Shown here: piece after piece, positions 30,854 to 38,825 of the stretch | Layout: every line of letters begins with the position of its first letter | Numbering within the stretch: the stretch's first letter is position 1 | NCBI GenBank assembly: GCA_022601275.1 | Contig: JAHZIT010000119.1 | Location: 1 to 43,269 of the forward strand | Length of the DNA: 43,269 nucleotides | Source: Actinomycetes bacterium | Lineage (GTDB): Bacteria; Actinomycetota; Actinomycetes; Mycobacteriales; Mycobacteriaceae | Reading direction: 5' to 3' | Notes under the pieces: generated by a model | What the model was told of the DNA's origin: nothing | Database searches by the model: none | What the model saw: only the letters and a program-made list of their open reading frames with translations | Program-made: the position numbers and the translations under genes

Positions 30854-30925
30854 TCACGCCACCAAACCCGCTCCCGGCAGGCGCACCAAGGCGAGAGCGG
30901 CGCCCGCACGGGTGTGACGCTGCAC
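30854..30925 (-). CDS. Possible 23-aa leader peptide / uORF
   Basis: The frame starts at GTG 30925 with an excellent ribosome site (AGGAGG with a 7-nt spacer, part of AGGAGGAGG) and encodes 23 residues, basic at first (MQRHTRAG) then hydrophobic (AALALVRLPGAGLVA), ending TGA. It is too short to judge by codon use. It lies 128 bp upstream of the metallopeptidase start at 30726 on the same strand and could be translated from that mRNA's leader. No sequence similarity is recognised. The only strong support is the ribosome site. Confidence 0.35.
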   Translation of the reverse strand: MQRHTRAGAALALVRLPGAGLVA

Positions 30926-31047
30926 GAATCCTCCTCCTGAGGCAAAGCGTAGCTTGCCGACCCTGGCCTGCTGCCACAGCGATGGTACCGCGGTCGCGGG
31001 GCGACACGTCCCCGGCGAAATGGCTCCTCACCCTGCCGCGGTGCGGC

Positions 31048-31053
31048 TACTGT
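31048..31053 (+). promoter_or_regulatory. Possible -10 box TACTGT before the SDR gene
   Basis: TACTGT lies 8 nt before an ATG at 31062 that opens a 9-codon ORF ending in the SDR start. It fits TANNNT and could drive a near-leaderless mRNA. Confidence 0.4.
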
Positions 31054-31061
31054 TCTCCGCC

Positions 31062-31091
31062 ATGCGGAAGATAAAGACGGGGCCGCGATGA
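31062..31091 (+). CDS. Possible 9-aa uORF coupled to the SDR gene
   Basis: A nine-codon frame (MRKIKTGPR) starts 8 nt after TACTGT and ends with a TGA that overlaps the SDR start codon as ATGA. In mycobacteria, short upstream ORFs that overlap the next start can hand over ribosomes by termination-reinitiation. This would explain the lack of a strong ribosome site at the SDR start. The inference rests on geometry only. Confidence 0.35.
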   Translation: MRKIKTGPR

Positions 31092-31909
31092 CCGCCCTAG
31101 CGTTGTCCGGTGCCGCTGTGGCAATCACCGGAGGCGCCCGGGGCATCGGCTACGCGACAGCGAAGGCATTCATCGATGAAGGCGCCCAAGTCTTCATCGG
31201 TGACCTCGACGCTGAGCTCGCCAAGACCGCCGCCGATGAACTGGGCTGCCGAGGATTCAGTTTGGACGTCCGGTCGCGAGAATCCTTCGCCGAGTTCCTG
31301 GCAGCCGTCAATGGCCCACTCCACGTGCTCGTGAACAACGCCGGCATCATGCCCGCGGGCCGCTTCGTCGAAGAGGCGGATGCGGTCACCGACTCGATAG
31401 TCGATGTCAACCTCAACGGTGTGCTGCGCGGGACGAAGCTCGCACTGCCCGGCATGCTCGAGCACGGTTCCGGCCACATCATCAATGTGGCGTCCTATCT
31501 GGGAGTGGTGCCCGCCGCGGGGCTGGCCACCTACTGCGCAACCAAACATGCGGTGGTCGGTTTCAGCGAGTCGCTTCGCGACGAGCTCGCCGGCACCGGT
31601 GTGACCGTCACCGTGGTACTGCCGTCGGCTGTGCGCACGGATCTGGTGTCCGGTGTCAAACTCGGCGGAGTGCTGCCTACCGTAGAACCCAAAGTGATTG
31701 CAGACGCCGTTGTCGCGTCCTGCAAGAGCCGCCCCGCGGTCGTCGCTGTGCCCGGCTGGATGCGCAGCTACGAAACCGCCGCAGCGTTGGTTCCTGATCG
31801 GCTGCTCGGCGCTATCCGCGGCCGGCTCACCCGCCACCGCGTCCTGCAAGCCCTCGACACCGATGCCCGCGCCGCATATGACGCGCGGGTTCGCCGCGAC
31901 GCCGAGTAA
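31088..31909 (+). CDS. Short-chain dehydrogenase/reductase (SDR)
   Basis: A 273-residue classical SDR. The Rossmann NAD(P) motif is TGGARGIG near the N-terminus. NNAG follows at about residue 82, and the catalytic Ser-Tyr-Lys set is in INVASYLGVV and YCATKHA. It should oxidise an alcohol or reduce a ketone with NAD(P)H in the cytoplasm; the substrate cannot be read. Length and motifs are complete. The start codon overlaps a possible nine-codon upstream frame as ATGA, and only a GGGG stretch precedes it as a ribosome site. It is convergent with the ccdA-like gene. Confidence 0.93.
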   Translation: MTALALSGAAVAITGGARGIGYATAKAFIDEGAQVFIGDLDAELAKTAADELGCRGFSLDVRSRESFAEFLAAVNGPLHVLVNNAGIMPAGRFVEEADAVTDSIVDVNLNGVLRGTKLALPGMLEHGSGHIINVASYLGVVPAAGLATYCATKHAVVGFSESLRDELAGTGVTVTVVLPSAVRTDLVSGVKLGGVLPTVEPKVIADAVVASCKSRPAVVAVPGWMRSYETAAALVPDRLLGAIRGRLTRHRVLQALDTDARAAYDARVRRDAE

Positions 31910-31921
31910 TCGCGACGCCGG

Positions 31922-31937
31922 CCGATCAGCTGATCGG
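31922..31937. terminator. 16-bp perfect palindrome between convergent genes
   Basis: ccgatcagctgatcgg is perfectly self-complementary and can form a 6-bp stem with a 4-nt loop on either strand. It lies 13 bp past the SDR stop and about 75 bp past the ccdA-like stop, where a bidirectional terminator would be expected. There is no T-run, so termination is inferred from position only. Confidence 0.35.
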
Positions 31938-32012
31938 GCAAGCTGGGCGCCGGAGCCGTTGCGGATTTGTTGGTTGAGTGGCTTCCCGAGGCCAGGGACT
32001 CTCAACGGTTGG

Positions 32013-32897
32013 CTACGCTGGGGTGGAGGTTTCCTCGACCGCCGGTCCGGAGCGGCGCTGAGTGCGAACGCGCCACAGCAGGGCTCCGGCGACCAGAATG
32101 ACGACGATTCCCGCCAGCGGCCAAGCCCCCAGTTCGTCGACGCGGCCGGAAAGCCAGCCCTGTACCGCACCCGCAGCTTCGATAACCGGATCGTCGGCGC
32201 TACCGCCTGCGAAGAACAGCCGGATTTCGTAGTAGCCGTAATACACCACATATAGCCCGGTGAGCAGCACGAGGATGCCACCGATCCGGTTGATGTAAGG
32301 AAGGATACGACGGATCGTGCCGGTAGCCGAGGATCCCAGCAGTGCCACCGCCAGGGCGGCGACACCCACCGTCAACGCCATGCCGACCGCGTAGGCAAGG
32401 AAGGCCAGGATGCCGGTGAGCACCTCGCCCCGTCGAAACGTGGTGCTGATCATCGCAAGAAACGGTGCGATCGTGCACGACAGCGACGCCACCGCATAGG
32501 CCACCCCGTAGCCATACATTGAGCGCAGCCGAGCGGTCGGTGTGCCCCCGGAGATCTTGGGCATGATCACAGCGATGTCCCGGCCTGACAGCAGCCACAA
32601 CCCGAGGGCGATGAGCAGCACGCCGATGACCACCGTGGCGAACGGCAGATAGCGCTGTGCAGAGGCGATCAGCGGCGAGATCACCAGGCCGAAGAGCCCG
32701 AACACGGTGACGAAGCCGGCGGCCATGGCCACGGTGGCGGCTCCGGCGCGGGCCAGCGCCGCCGCCCGGGTGCTGGGCTGCCCCTCGCCGACAATCACCA
32801 GGCCGAGATAGCCCGGCAGGAAAGCGAAACCGCACGGATTGAGCGCGGCGACCAGGCCCGCGCCCAGGGCGAAACCCAGGGCGGCGCCGTCAATCAT
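32013..32897 (-). CDS. ccdA: CcdA/DsbD-like thiol:disulfide transmembrane protein
   Basis: A 294-residue polytopic membrane protein of the CcdA/DsbD-beta family, which passes electrons from cytoplasmic thioredoxin to extracytoplasmic thiol proteins. The two reactive cysteines are visible: C22 in ALNPCGFAFLP and C141 in SLSCTIAPF. About six to seven membrane helices follow the family order; a further C-terminal helix (PLAGIVVILVAGALLW) is present. The start ATG 32897 overlaps the dsbF-like stop by 4 bp (ATGA), showing translational coupling. The frame upstream to 33026 is antisense-like noise. The natural partner is the thioredoxin-like lipoprotein encoded just upstream. Confidence 0.93.
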   Translation of the reverse strand: MIDGAALGFALGAGLVAALNPCGFAFLPGYLGLVIVGEGQPSTRAAALARAGAATVAMAAGFVTVFGLFGLVISPLIASAQRYLPFATVVIGVLLIALGLWLLSGRDIAVIMPKISGGTPTARLRSMYGYGVAYAVASLSCTIAPFLAMISTTFRRGEVLTGILAFLAYAVGMALTVGVAALAVALLGSSATGTIRRILPYINRIGGILVLLTGLYVVYYGYYEIRLFFAGGSADDPVIEAAGAVQGWLSGRVDELGAWPLAGIVVILVAGALLWRVRTQRRSGPAVEETSTPA

Positions 32898-33463
32898 GGG
32901 TTGGACAGGGCCTGCACCCGCTCGGTCAACTCCGACTCGGGCAGCGTGCCCTTCACCACGTCGACCGTGCCGTCGGCTGTGACGAAGGCGAAAGCGGGTT
33001 GTTTGGTGACACCGAATTTCATCCAAACGTCGCCGTCGGTGTCAGCGATCTGGGTGAAATTGTCGACCGCGTATTTATCGACGAACTCCTTCATGGCCGG
33101 GACCTCGTCGAGTCCTGCCACACCCAGAAAGGTGACGTCGGGGTTCGCGGCGGAGACCTGACCCAGCATGGGAGCTTCTCGCTGGCAGGTCGGGCACCAG
33201 GGCGCCCAAAACCACAATACGGCCGGCTTGCCGGCCAGCGTCTCCCCCGAGAACGGCTCACCGCTGAGGGTTGTGCTCGTGAACTGCAGCTGGGCCGGAA
33301 CCGCGGCCGGACTATCGGCCGGGGCGGTGGTCGCAGCTGCCACCGAAGTGGTGGTAGCTGCCGACGGGGTCGGCTCCGCGGTCGAGTCGGTCTCGCTGCT
33401 AGAACTACAAGCGGCGGCGACGACGGCGGTGGCGGCAAGAACGGCAATCGTGGTGCGGTTCAA
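32894..33463 (-). CDS. dsbF: DsbF-like thioredoxin-fold lipoprotein
   Basis: A 189-residue extracytoplasmic thioredoxin-like protein with redox motif WCPTC (C90, C93) inside AVLWFWAPWCPTCQ. An N-terminal signal ends at Cys19 in VVAAACSSS, a likely lipidation site, followed by a Ser/Thr/Ala linker. The sequence is closer to M. tuberculosis DsbF (Rv1677) than to Mpt53, whose motif I recall as WCPFC. It probably oxidises or reduces disulphides of exported proteins. The start is TTG at 33463, with AAGGGA 8 nt upstream. It is the first gene of a two-gene operon with ccdA, which would recycle it; in M. tuberculosis the CcdA partner sits next to Mpt53 instead. Confidence 0.88.
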   Translation of the reverse strand: MNRTTIAVLAATAVVAAACSSSSETDSTAEPTPSAATTTSVAAATTAPADSPAAVPAQLQFTSTTLSGEPFSGETLAGKPAVLWFWAPWCPTCQREAPMLGQVSAANPDVTFLGVAGLDEVPAMKEFVDKYAVDNFTQIADTDGDVWMKFGVTKQPAFAFVTADGTVDVVKGTLPESELTERVQALSNP

Positions 33464-33694
33464 AGCGGATTCCCTTCAATCGCGATCGGTGCGCACTTTG
33501 CGCCCCTGCCAAGTAAGGACGCACGTGGTCCCGTCTTGATTGCATTCGACATTGAGAATCAAGTGACCGCGAGTATGCCCTATCGTTCGACCTGCTTGGA
33601 CGACCGATGGCCGGGTTGTTGACCTGCGTCGGCCGGGCCCGACGGGATCAGCGGGATTGTCTGCGAGCGCACGGCTGAAACCGGTCGCAGACAT

Positions 33695-33700
33695 TAGGCT
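33695..33700 (+). promoter_or_regulatory. Possible -10 box TAGGCT for the DUF3179 operon
   Basis: TAGGCT is 55 nt upstream of the GTG at 33756, which has its own ribosome site (GAGAGG). The same hexamer is the -10 box proposed for the PBP gene. No clear -35 was found. Confidence 0.35.
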
Positions 33701-33755
33701 TGGCCTACGGCCAGATCGCGACCGCCGTCCCCGCAGGCCTTGAGAGGTGTCGCCG

Positions 33756-34769
33756 GTGAGCAGTGAACAGGCGCCCAGCCGGCGACAGCTCCTCATCGGA
33801 GCGGGCGTCGTCGTAGGCGCTGGGTCGCTGGGTGCGGCGGGTCTGCTGCGTTGGCGAGCCGGCAACGGACCGGGGGCCGCGCCAGAGCCTGCGCGCGGGG
33901 CGCCGGGCACAGCAGCTGCGGAGTTGGATGCGCTCGCGGGCGCGGTGATGTCGGGTGGGCCGGGCAAGGACGGCATTCCACCCATCGATAGCCCTCGCTT
34001 CGTGCCGGCACGAGATGTCGACTACCTCGAGAACGATGCGCCCGTATTCGCGCTGTATCACCGGGGCGAATTCAAGGCATATCCCCAGTCGATATTGGTC
34101 TGGCATGAAATCGTCAACGACACGGTCGCCGGTGTCCCTCTCACCGTTACCTACTGTCCGCTGACCGGCACCGCCGTCGGCTTTGCGAGCCCACCCGGTG
34201 AGTCCTGGACGTTCGGCACCACCGGCATGCTGGTCAATTCGAATCTGCTCATGTACGACCGCCAGACCGAGTCCGAGTGGCCTCAGATCCTCGGCACCGC
34301 GATCAGCGGCCCACGCAGAGGCACCGTGCTCAAACCCGTACCCCTGGTCTGGACCACGTGGCGGGCCTGGCGGGCGGCTCATCCCGACTCACCGGTGCTG
34401 TCCCCGGAAACCGGTGCACTCCGTAGTTACGGCCGCGATCCTTACGGTTCCTACACTCCCCCGTCCGGTTACTACGTCGAACCGGGCACATATTTTCCGG
34501 TCCGGCACAGTGACGACCGCCTCGGCGACAAAGATGTTGTGGTCGGAATCCGTTCCGGCCCAGATTATCTCGCGATTCGCAAGCGCCGCATCATGGAGGA
34601 TGGCCAGATGCAGGTGGAAGTGGGAGGAATCGCCTGGCGTGCGCATTGGGACGACGAGCTGGCCACGGCTAAAGTGGTCCGCTCCGACGACGGTGAGACC
34701 GCCGATTTTATGGACGCCATGTGGTTCGCTTGGTTCGCCTACTACCCGCAGACGCGGTTGCTCGTATGA
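33756..34769 (+). CDS. DUF3179 protein with Tat-like signal
   Basis: A 337-residue exported protein. The N-terminus is a Tat-like signal (PSRRQLLIGAGVVVGAGSLGAAG) with a twin-Arg pair. The DUF3179 core follows with its hallmark VTYCPLTGTAVGF, then FGTTGMLVNSNLLMYDRQTESEWPQ. DUF3179 has no established function, but the single Cys of the CPLTGT motif is invariant in family members I know. GTG 33756 is preferred over GTG 33747 because GAGAGG then has 8-nt spacing. The stop overlaps the next gene's start as ATGA. It is divergent from the dsbF/ccdA pair. Confidence 0.9.
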   Translation: MSSEQAPSRRQLLIGAGVVVGAGSLGAAGLLRWRAGNGPGAAPEPARGAPGTAAAELDALAGAVMSGGPGKDGIPPIDSPRFVPARDVDYLENDAPVFALYHRGEFKAYPQSILVWHEIVNDTVAGVPLTVTYCPLTGTAVGFASPPGESWTFGTTGMLVNSNLLMYDRQTESEWPQILGTAISGPRRGTVLKPVPLVWTTWRAWRAAHPDSPVLSPETGALRSYGRDPYGSYTPPSGYYVEPGTYFPVRHSDDRLGDKDVVVGIRSGPDYLAIRKRRIMEDGQMQVEVGGIAWRAHWDDELATAKVVRSDDGETADFMDAMWFAWFAYYPQTRLLV

Positions 34770-35434
34770 GGAGCTTGCTGACTGGCCTGGGAATGATCGG
34801 CGCGGCGGTGGAACGTATGTTCGCCGCGTTGCGCAGCACACCGCGGCAGGTAGCTCGGGCCATGACCCAAAAGCGGCCGCGCCGGTTCGCCACCGTCGCC
34901 GCGCTTGCCGTCCTGCTGCTCTACCTGCTGGCCATCGGCGACATCGCGGTATCCGCTTCCGGGGAATCAGGCTTCGGCCCGCCAGTGCAGTTCGCGTTCG
35001 ACAATGTCTTCCGAGCCAAGGCGGCTTATCTTTTCGAGCCGGTGATCGCCATCAGGGCCAACGGGCACATCACACTGTTTCTCAGCCCGGTGAACCTGGC
35101 ATTGGGTGCCGCAGTCGCGGGACTGGCCGCGGCCAATGTCGCACTCACCATGCAGGAAAGACAACCTGAGGCGTGTCGCCGGAGCGCGATTGGACCGCTT
35201 GTGGGGGTATTGCCCACGCTCGGACTCGGATTTGCCTGCTGCGCGCCCACCCTGCTGGTCGCGCTGGGCGCCGGCATGGGCGCGGCGCTGCTCCCGGTGG
35301 CGCTCATGGTGCGGCCGGTCCTATACCCGCTCACTATCGGTCTGCTTATCGTGGCCCTGGTGTGGCGCTCCTACCGGTTACGAGATTCGTCCGCCGGTGA
35401 GGTCGGCGTCCTCACACCGGCGATGGTCCTGTGA
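34766..35434 (+). CDS. Membrane protein with intramembrane Cys-Cys motif
   Basis: A 222-residue protein with four or five membrane helices (VAALAVLLLYLLAIGDIAV, LGAAVAGLAAANVAL, a helix containing LGFACCAPTLLVALGAG, LYPLTIGLLIVALVW). The adjacent Cys-Cys followed by Ala-Pro inside a helix recalls metal- or thiol-binding sites in MerT-like and other redox membrane proteins, but no family is recognised. ATG 34766 overlaps the DUF3179 stop by 4 bp, which sets the start. It is followed 52 bp later by an MFS gene. Linkage to DUF3179 suggests a joint job. Confidence 0.85.
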   Translation: MRSLLTGLGMIGAAVERMFAALRSTPRQVARAMTQKRPRRFATVAALAVLLLYLLAIGDIAVSASGESGFGPPVQFAFDNVFRAKAAYLFEPVIAIRANGHITLFLSPVNLALGAAVAGLAAANVALTMQERQPEACRRSAIGPLVGVLPTLGLGFACCAPTLLVALGAGMGAALLPVALMVRPVLYPLTIGLLIVALVWRSYRLRDSSAGEVGVLTPAMVL

Positions 35435-35486
35435 CAATGACCCGCAAGGCAAGGAATCTCATCTCCTCGCTGGAGAGGGAGTGAGC

Positions 35487-37091
35487 GTGGACCGGGTGGC
35501 ACCAACAGAAGGCGGCATCGCCGAGGCCGTTCCGAAGGGCAGGATCTGTCTGCTCGGCCTATTGGGCGGGATGCAGATGCTCGACCCCACCGTCGCGAAC
35601 ACTGCCATCGTCGACGCCGGCAGGGCGCTGAGCTTTACCGCTGCCGATCGGGCGCTTGGCGCCAGCATCTCGACACTTGCGGTGGCGGCCACGGTCCTTG
35701 CTTCCGGCCTGGCTGCGGATCGGCTCGGCCGGCGCCGTGTCCTGATCGGTGCCGCCGTCCTGGCAATCATCGGCAACATGGCCGTCGCGGCAGCACCGGC
35801 GGCTGAGGTCTACCTGGCGGGTCGCGGCATCGCCGGAATCGGGCTCGGGGCGACACTTGCGGCAACTTTCGCCTACGTCCGCTTCGTCACACCCGGCCCG
35901 AAATTGAGTGTCGCCCTGGGCCTGTGGGCTGCCGTCATGATCAGCATGGTCATAGTCGGGTTGCCGATCGGCGGCGCGCTCGCCGCCGAGTCCTGGCGCG
36001 CAGCGATGCTCCTGGTGCCGGCGGCCCTCATCGGTCTGGTCGGTTTCATCCCGCGGGTTCTGCCCGTCATGCCCCGGTCTGGCGACGGGCCGATCGACTA
36101 TGCCGGACTGGTTCTGATCGGAGCTTCGACGGCGTCGCTGCTCTACGGACTCAGTGAGGCGGCGAACTCGCTCACTTCGCCAGGGTTCTACGGCCCCGTC
36201 GGTGCCGGGATCATCGGTTATGCCGCATTCGTCCTCGTCGAGATTCGGAGTGAATCCGCGGCCTTCCCAATCAAGTTGTTCACCAACGGAATCTTCGTTG
36301 CCGCGGTCATCGCAGGAGTGGCGTTCAACTTCACTGAAGCGGTCGTCATGCTTTCGACGAGCAACCTGTGGCAATACACGAAGTCAGCCTCGCCGCTGGA
36401 GGTGACACTTCTCCAGTCCCCGCTGCTGCTCATTCTCCTCTTAACATCGCTGCTGGTCGGCAGGTACCTGTCGAATCATGGCGATAGGCTGCGCCAAATC
36501 CTGGGAGCGGGCTTCGCCGCCTGTGTTCTCGGACTGATACTGATGGCCGCCGCAAAACAAAGCTCACCAGCTTGGGTAGTCGTCCCGGGGATCGCCGTCG
36601 TCGGCATCGGCCTCGCGCTTGTTTCAGTCCCGCAGTCGGCGATGTTCGTCTCGCAGGCCCCGGCGAAATTCATGGGCCCGGTCACATCCTTCCGCACAAC
36701 CGTCGGCCAGATCGGCTATGCAATCGGTCTGACGCTGAGCGTGGTCCTCGTCGAGGGTTTTGGCCACGCGCGTTTCGCCGGGGCTCTCGAGGAGGCGGGG
36801 CTTGCTACACCGTCACAGGTCGCGGCCGGGATCGACGATGTGCGGGCGTTCACCAACGACCGAGTCGAGCCCACCACCGCCGCCGGAAAAGCAGCCGTGG
36901 AAGCCGCCGGGAAGGCGTACACCCAGGGCTTCGACGCCACCATGGTGCTGTGCGCGGCGTTTATCGCGCTGATGGGCTTGCTCACGCTGTTCGCGATCGA
37001 TGCGCGTGGCACCATCGACCGATTCAAGCGCCGGATACGACCGGCCTCCGCCCGACTGCGCGACGCCTCGAATCAAGACAGCACCGATTGA
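35487..37091 (+). CDS. MFS transporter, DHA2 (EmrB/QacA) type
   Basis: A 534-residue major facilitator with about 14 membrane helices, typical of the drug:H+ antiporter DHA2 family. The N-terminal region GLLGGMQMLDPTVANTAIVDAG matches the opening helix motif, and LAADRLGRRRVLIGAAVL is the loop 2-3 motif A. It probably exports small molecules; the substrate is unknown. The open frame begins at 35106, but those residues lie antisense-like over the membrane gene. GTG 35487 has GAGAGGGA 6 nt upstream and gives the normal length. A GTG at 35481 is an alternative. It may be the third gene of the DUF3179 transcript. Confidence 0.92.
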   Translation: MDRVAPTEGGIAEAVPKGRICLLGLLGGMQMLDPTVANTAIVDAGRALSFTAADRALGASISTLAVAATVLASGLAADRLGRRRVLIGAAVLAIIGNMAVAAAPAAEVYLAGRGIAGIGLGATLAATFAYVRFVTPGPKLSVALGLWAAVMISMVIVGLPIGGALAAESWRAAMLLVPAALIGLVGFIPRVLPVMPRSGDGPIDYAGLVLIGASTASLLYGLSEAANSLTSPGFYGPVGAGIIGYAAFVLVEIRSESAAFPIKLFTNGIFVAAVIAGVAFNFTEAVVMLSTSNLWQYTKSASPLEVTLLQSPLLLILLLTSLLVGRYLSNHGDRLRQILGAGFAACVLGLILMAAAKQSSPAWVVVPGIAVVGIGLALVSVPQSAMFVSQAPAKFMGPVTSFRTTVGQIGYAIGLTLSVVLVEGFGHARFAGALEEAGLATPSQVAAGIDDVRAFTNDRVEPTTAAGKAAVEAAGKAYTQGFDATMVLCAAFIALMGLLTLFAIDARGTIDRFKRRIRPASARLRDASNQDSTD

Positions 37092-37123
37092 TTCCGGTGG
37101 GGCCCCGCTGATGCCTGACAACG

Positions 37124-37864
37124 CTAGAGCAGGCGTGATACCGCGAAAGCAGCTGCCTCACCGGTCATTCCGTTGAACGGGTATTGACCGTGCCCATCGA
37201 TGGCCCCCGGAACGGGCGGACTCATGCACACCGGGTCGCCGGGCGCACACAACTGGATGGTTTTGGCCGCGAACGCCGGGCCCACTGCGACAACCGGCGC
37301 ACCGTACTTGAGGACGGATGGACCAGAAGGTGTTCCGAACAACGCGACCGCGACAACATGGTCGGCGGCCTCCGGCGGCAGCGGGGCGGGAATCGACTCC
37401 GCAGGTAGACCCTCTGGCGCGACTGCGGAGGTGGCGAAGCCGGCCACGACGGCGCCCTGGGAGTACCCACCGAGCACGATCTTGGTGGTCGGGCAGGCGG
37501 CCGCCATGAACTCCACGCGCACGCCAGCGTCTCTGACTCCATCGACGACGGTTCTGGTGAACGCCGGACCGCCACCGAAGTCGCTGCTGGCGGGATAGTT
37601 GACCGCATAAACTCCGACCGACCTGCCGTACAACTGCCAGCGCAGGGCATCGACGAACGCCTGACCGACATTCCCAATCCCCGGTGGCTCGCCGGTACCC
37701 CGAGCGAACACCACTTCCACCTCGGGGCACTGCTGCGCAGATGCCGTCTGCAGGGGCGCGCTCAGCAGCATCGTGGCTGCCGCTACTACCGAGGCACCCA
37801 GGACACCGGCGCGCGACCTTGACGCCCGGAACCTCGACGCCCGGAACCTCGACGCCCGGAACAT
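37124..37864 (-). CDS. Secreted cutinase-family esterase
   Basis: A 246-residue protein: an Arg-rich N-terminus of FRASR repeats, a hydrophobic core (GVLGASVVAAATMLLSAPL), cleavage near ASA, then a cutinase domain (CPEVEVVFARGTGEPPGIG). The serine nucleophile is in GGYSQG; Asp of DPVC and His of GHGQYP complete the triad. Four Cys form the expected disulphide positions. Mycobacterial cutinases hydrolyse lipids and esters. The frame is open to 38314, but that region overlaps the amidase gene. The ATG at 37864 lies in the second 15-bp repeat on the coding strand. There is no strong ribosome site. It follows the amidase gene by 79 bp on the same strand. Confidence 0.9.
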   Translation of the reverse strand: MFRASRFRASRFRASRSRAGVLGASVVAAATMLLSAPLQTASAQQCPEVEVVFARGTGEPPGIGNVGQAFVDALRWQLYGRSVGVYAVNYPASSDFGGGPAFTRTVVDGVRDAGVRVEFMAAACPTTKIVLGGYSQGAVVAGFATSAVAPEGLPAESIPAPLPPEAADHVVAVALFGTPSGPSVLKYGAPVVAVGPAFAAKTIQLCAPGDPVCMSPPVPGAIDGHGQYPFNGMTGEAAAFAVSRLL

Positions 37865-37892
37865 CGACGCCCGGAACCTCGACGCCCGGAAA
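37818..37892. repeat. Five tandem copies of a 15-bp unit at the cutinase start
   Basis: The unit ctcgacgcccggaac is repeated at 37818, 37833, 37848, 37863 and 37878, with ctt, ctc, ctc, atc and ctc as the first three bases. On the minus strand each unit encodes FRASR; the atc unit gives FRASM, which supplies the start codon. Confidence 0.93.
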
Positions 37893-37943
37893 GAATGCCG
37901 ATGGCCGCCTGCCAGAGGTGATTTCGCCCGACCCGACAACTGC

Positions 37944-38756
37944 TCAACCGGCTTCAATGGCCGCCACAACTTCGGCGGCTTCGGGTCCACACATCCGCTG
38001 TAGATCCACCGGACCGGCCAGCACCAGATCATCGACGCGGCGTTTGAGGTGACCTGAGGCAATGTGGGCGTGCAGGTTGGCGCCCGGGCAAGAGGTGGAG
38101 GCGTAATCCTGATGGCCGGCCAACGATTCGGTCGCGACGCCGAACCTCCGTGCCGCCCACGCAAACGCAACCGCAGCTCCGTGCAGCTGGGCCTCGCTCG
38201 CGGCCTCCTGGTCGAAGTCTCCTTCGCAGACCACCAGGAAATGACCCCGCGGGTCATAGCTCGTGGCGGTGTCCCCGGCGAGGTCGGGCGTCCGTAGTTC
38301 GAAGATGTTGCCATCGCGGTCCACGCCCAGGTGATAGGCGATGTCGATCCAGCCCTGGTGGTCCTGATGGTAGGCCTGATGCTGGCGAAGCCGTGAAGTG
38401 ATGTTGCTGTTGTCGCCGAGCACGACAGCGGTGTGATGAAGCGTCATCCGGGAGATGGTGTGCGGGGTGCCGCCAGGACGCGCTGGACGCGCGCCCCAAC
38501 CATCTCGGCACACCAGGCCCGCCGATGTGGTGGTCGGCGCCGGCGTTGGCGCAACCACGGGCACCTGCTCCGGTAGCGGTTTGGCCAGGCCGCCGGGGCT
38601 CGGTGCCGAGGTCGACCCCGAACCGGCCGTGGGTGTGGCGACCGACCGGGTCGTGCATGCCACGGCGGCGACTGCCGCGCCGGCCGCGCCGGCCACCTGA
38701 AACAGTCGGCGGCGGCTCAACAGCTCGCCGGTTCCGTCCGGCGGAGATGCGTCCAT
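37944..38756 (-). CDS. PGRP-type N-acetylmuramoyl-L-alanine amidase, Tat lipoprotein
   Basis: A 270-residue protein with a Tat-like signal (SRRRLFQVAGAAGAAVAAVAC), Cys34 as possible lipid anchor, a Pro/Thr linker, then an Amidase_2/PGRP domain. Zinc ligands fit the His in MTLHHTAV, the His in LAGHQDYAST and the Cys in SCPGANLH. It should cut the amide between MurNAc and L-Ala in the cell wall. The start at 38756 has no ribosome site, but TATCGT lies 7 nt upstream, suggesting a leaderless mRNA. The C-terminus beyond SGHLKRRVDD is unremarkable. Cutinase follows on the same strand. Confidence 0.9.
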   Translation of the reverse strand: MDASPPDGTGELLSRRRLFQVAGAAGAAVAAVACTTRSVATPTAGSGSTSAPSPGGLAKPLPEQVPVVAPTPAPTTTSAGLVCRDGWGARPARPGGTPHTISRMTLHHTAVVLGDNSNITSRLRQHQAYHQDHQGWIDIAYHLGVDRDGNIFELRTPDLAGDTATSYDPRGHFLVVCEGDFDQEAASEAQLHGAAVAFAWAARRFGVATESLAGHQDYASTSCPGANLHAHIASGHLKRRVDDLVLAGPVDLQRMCGPEAAEVVAAIEAG

Positions 38757-38763
38757 GACGGTA

Positions 38764-38769
38764 ACGATA
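38764..38769 (-). promoter_or_regulatory. -10 box TATCGT, leaderless amidase gene
   Basis: TATCGT on the minus strand ends 7 nt before the ATG at 38756. The ATG has no ribosome site. Confidence 0.5.
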
Positions 38770-38812
38770 CGGAGCTTTGGGCGCTATTGGCGCAACGCCT
38801 CGGATACCGGAA

Positions 38813-38818
38813 TACGCT
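38813..38818 (+). promoter_or_regulatory. -10 box TACGCT, leaderless stub ORF
   Basis: TACGCT ends 7 nt before the GTG at 38826. It forms a divergent pair with the amidase -10 box at 38764-38769. Confidence 0.45.
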
Positions 38819-38825
38819 GATGCGC

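Larger units (their letters stand above)
30679..31087. other. Regulatory gap between metallopeptidase and SDR genes
   Basis: This 409-bp divergent gap contains no long convincing gene. It holds the leader of the metallopeptidase gene with an alternative start at 30726, a possible 23-codon minus-strand ORF with a perfect ribosome site (30854-30925), and near the SDR gene a TACTGT box followed by a 9-codon ORF. No repeat array was seen. Confidence 0.6.
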
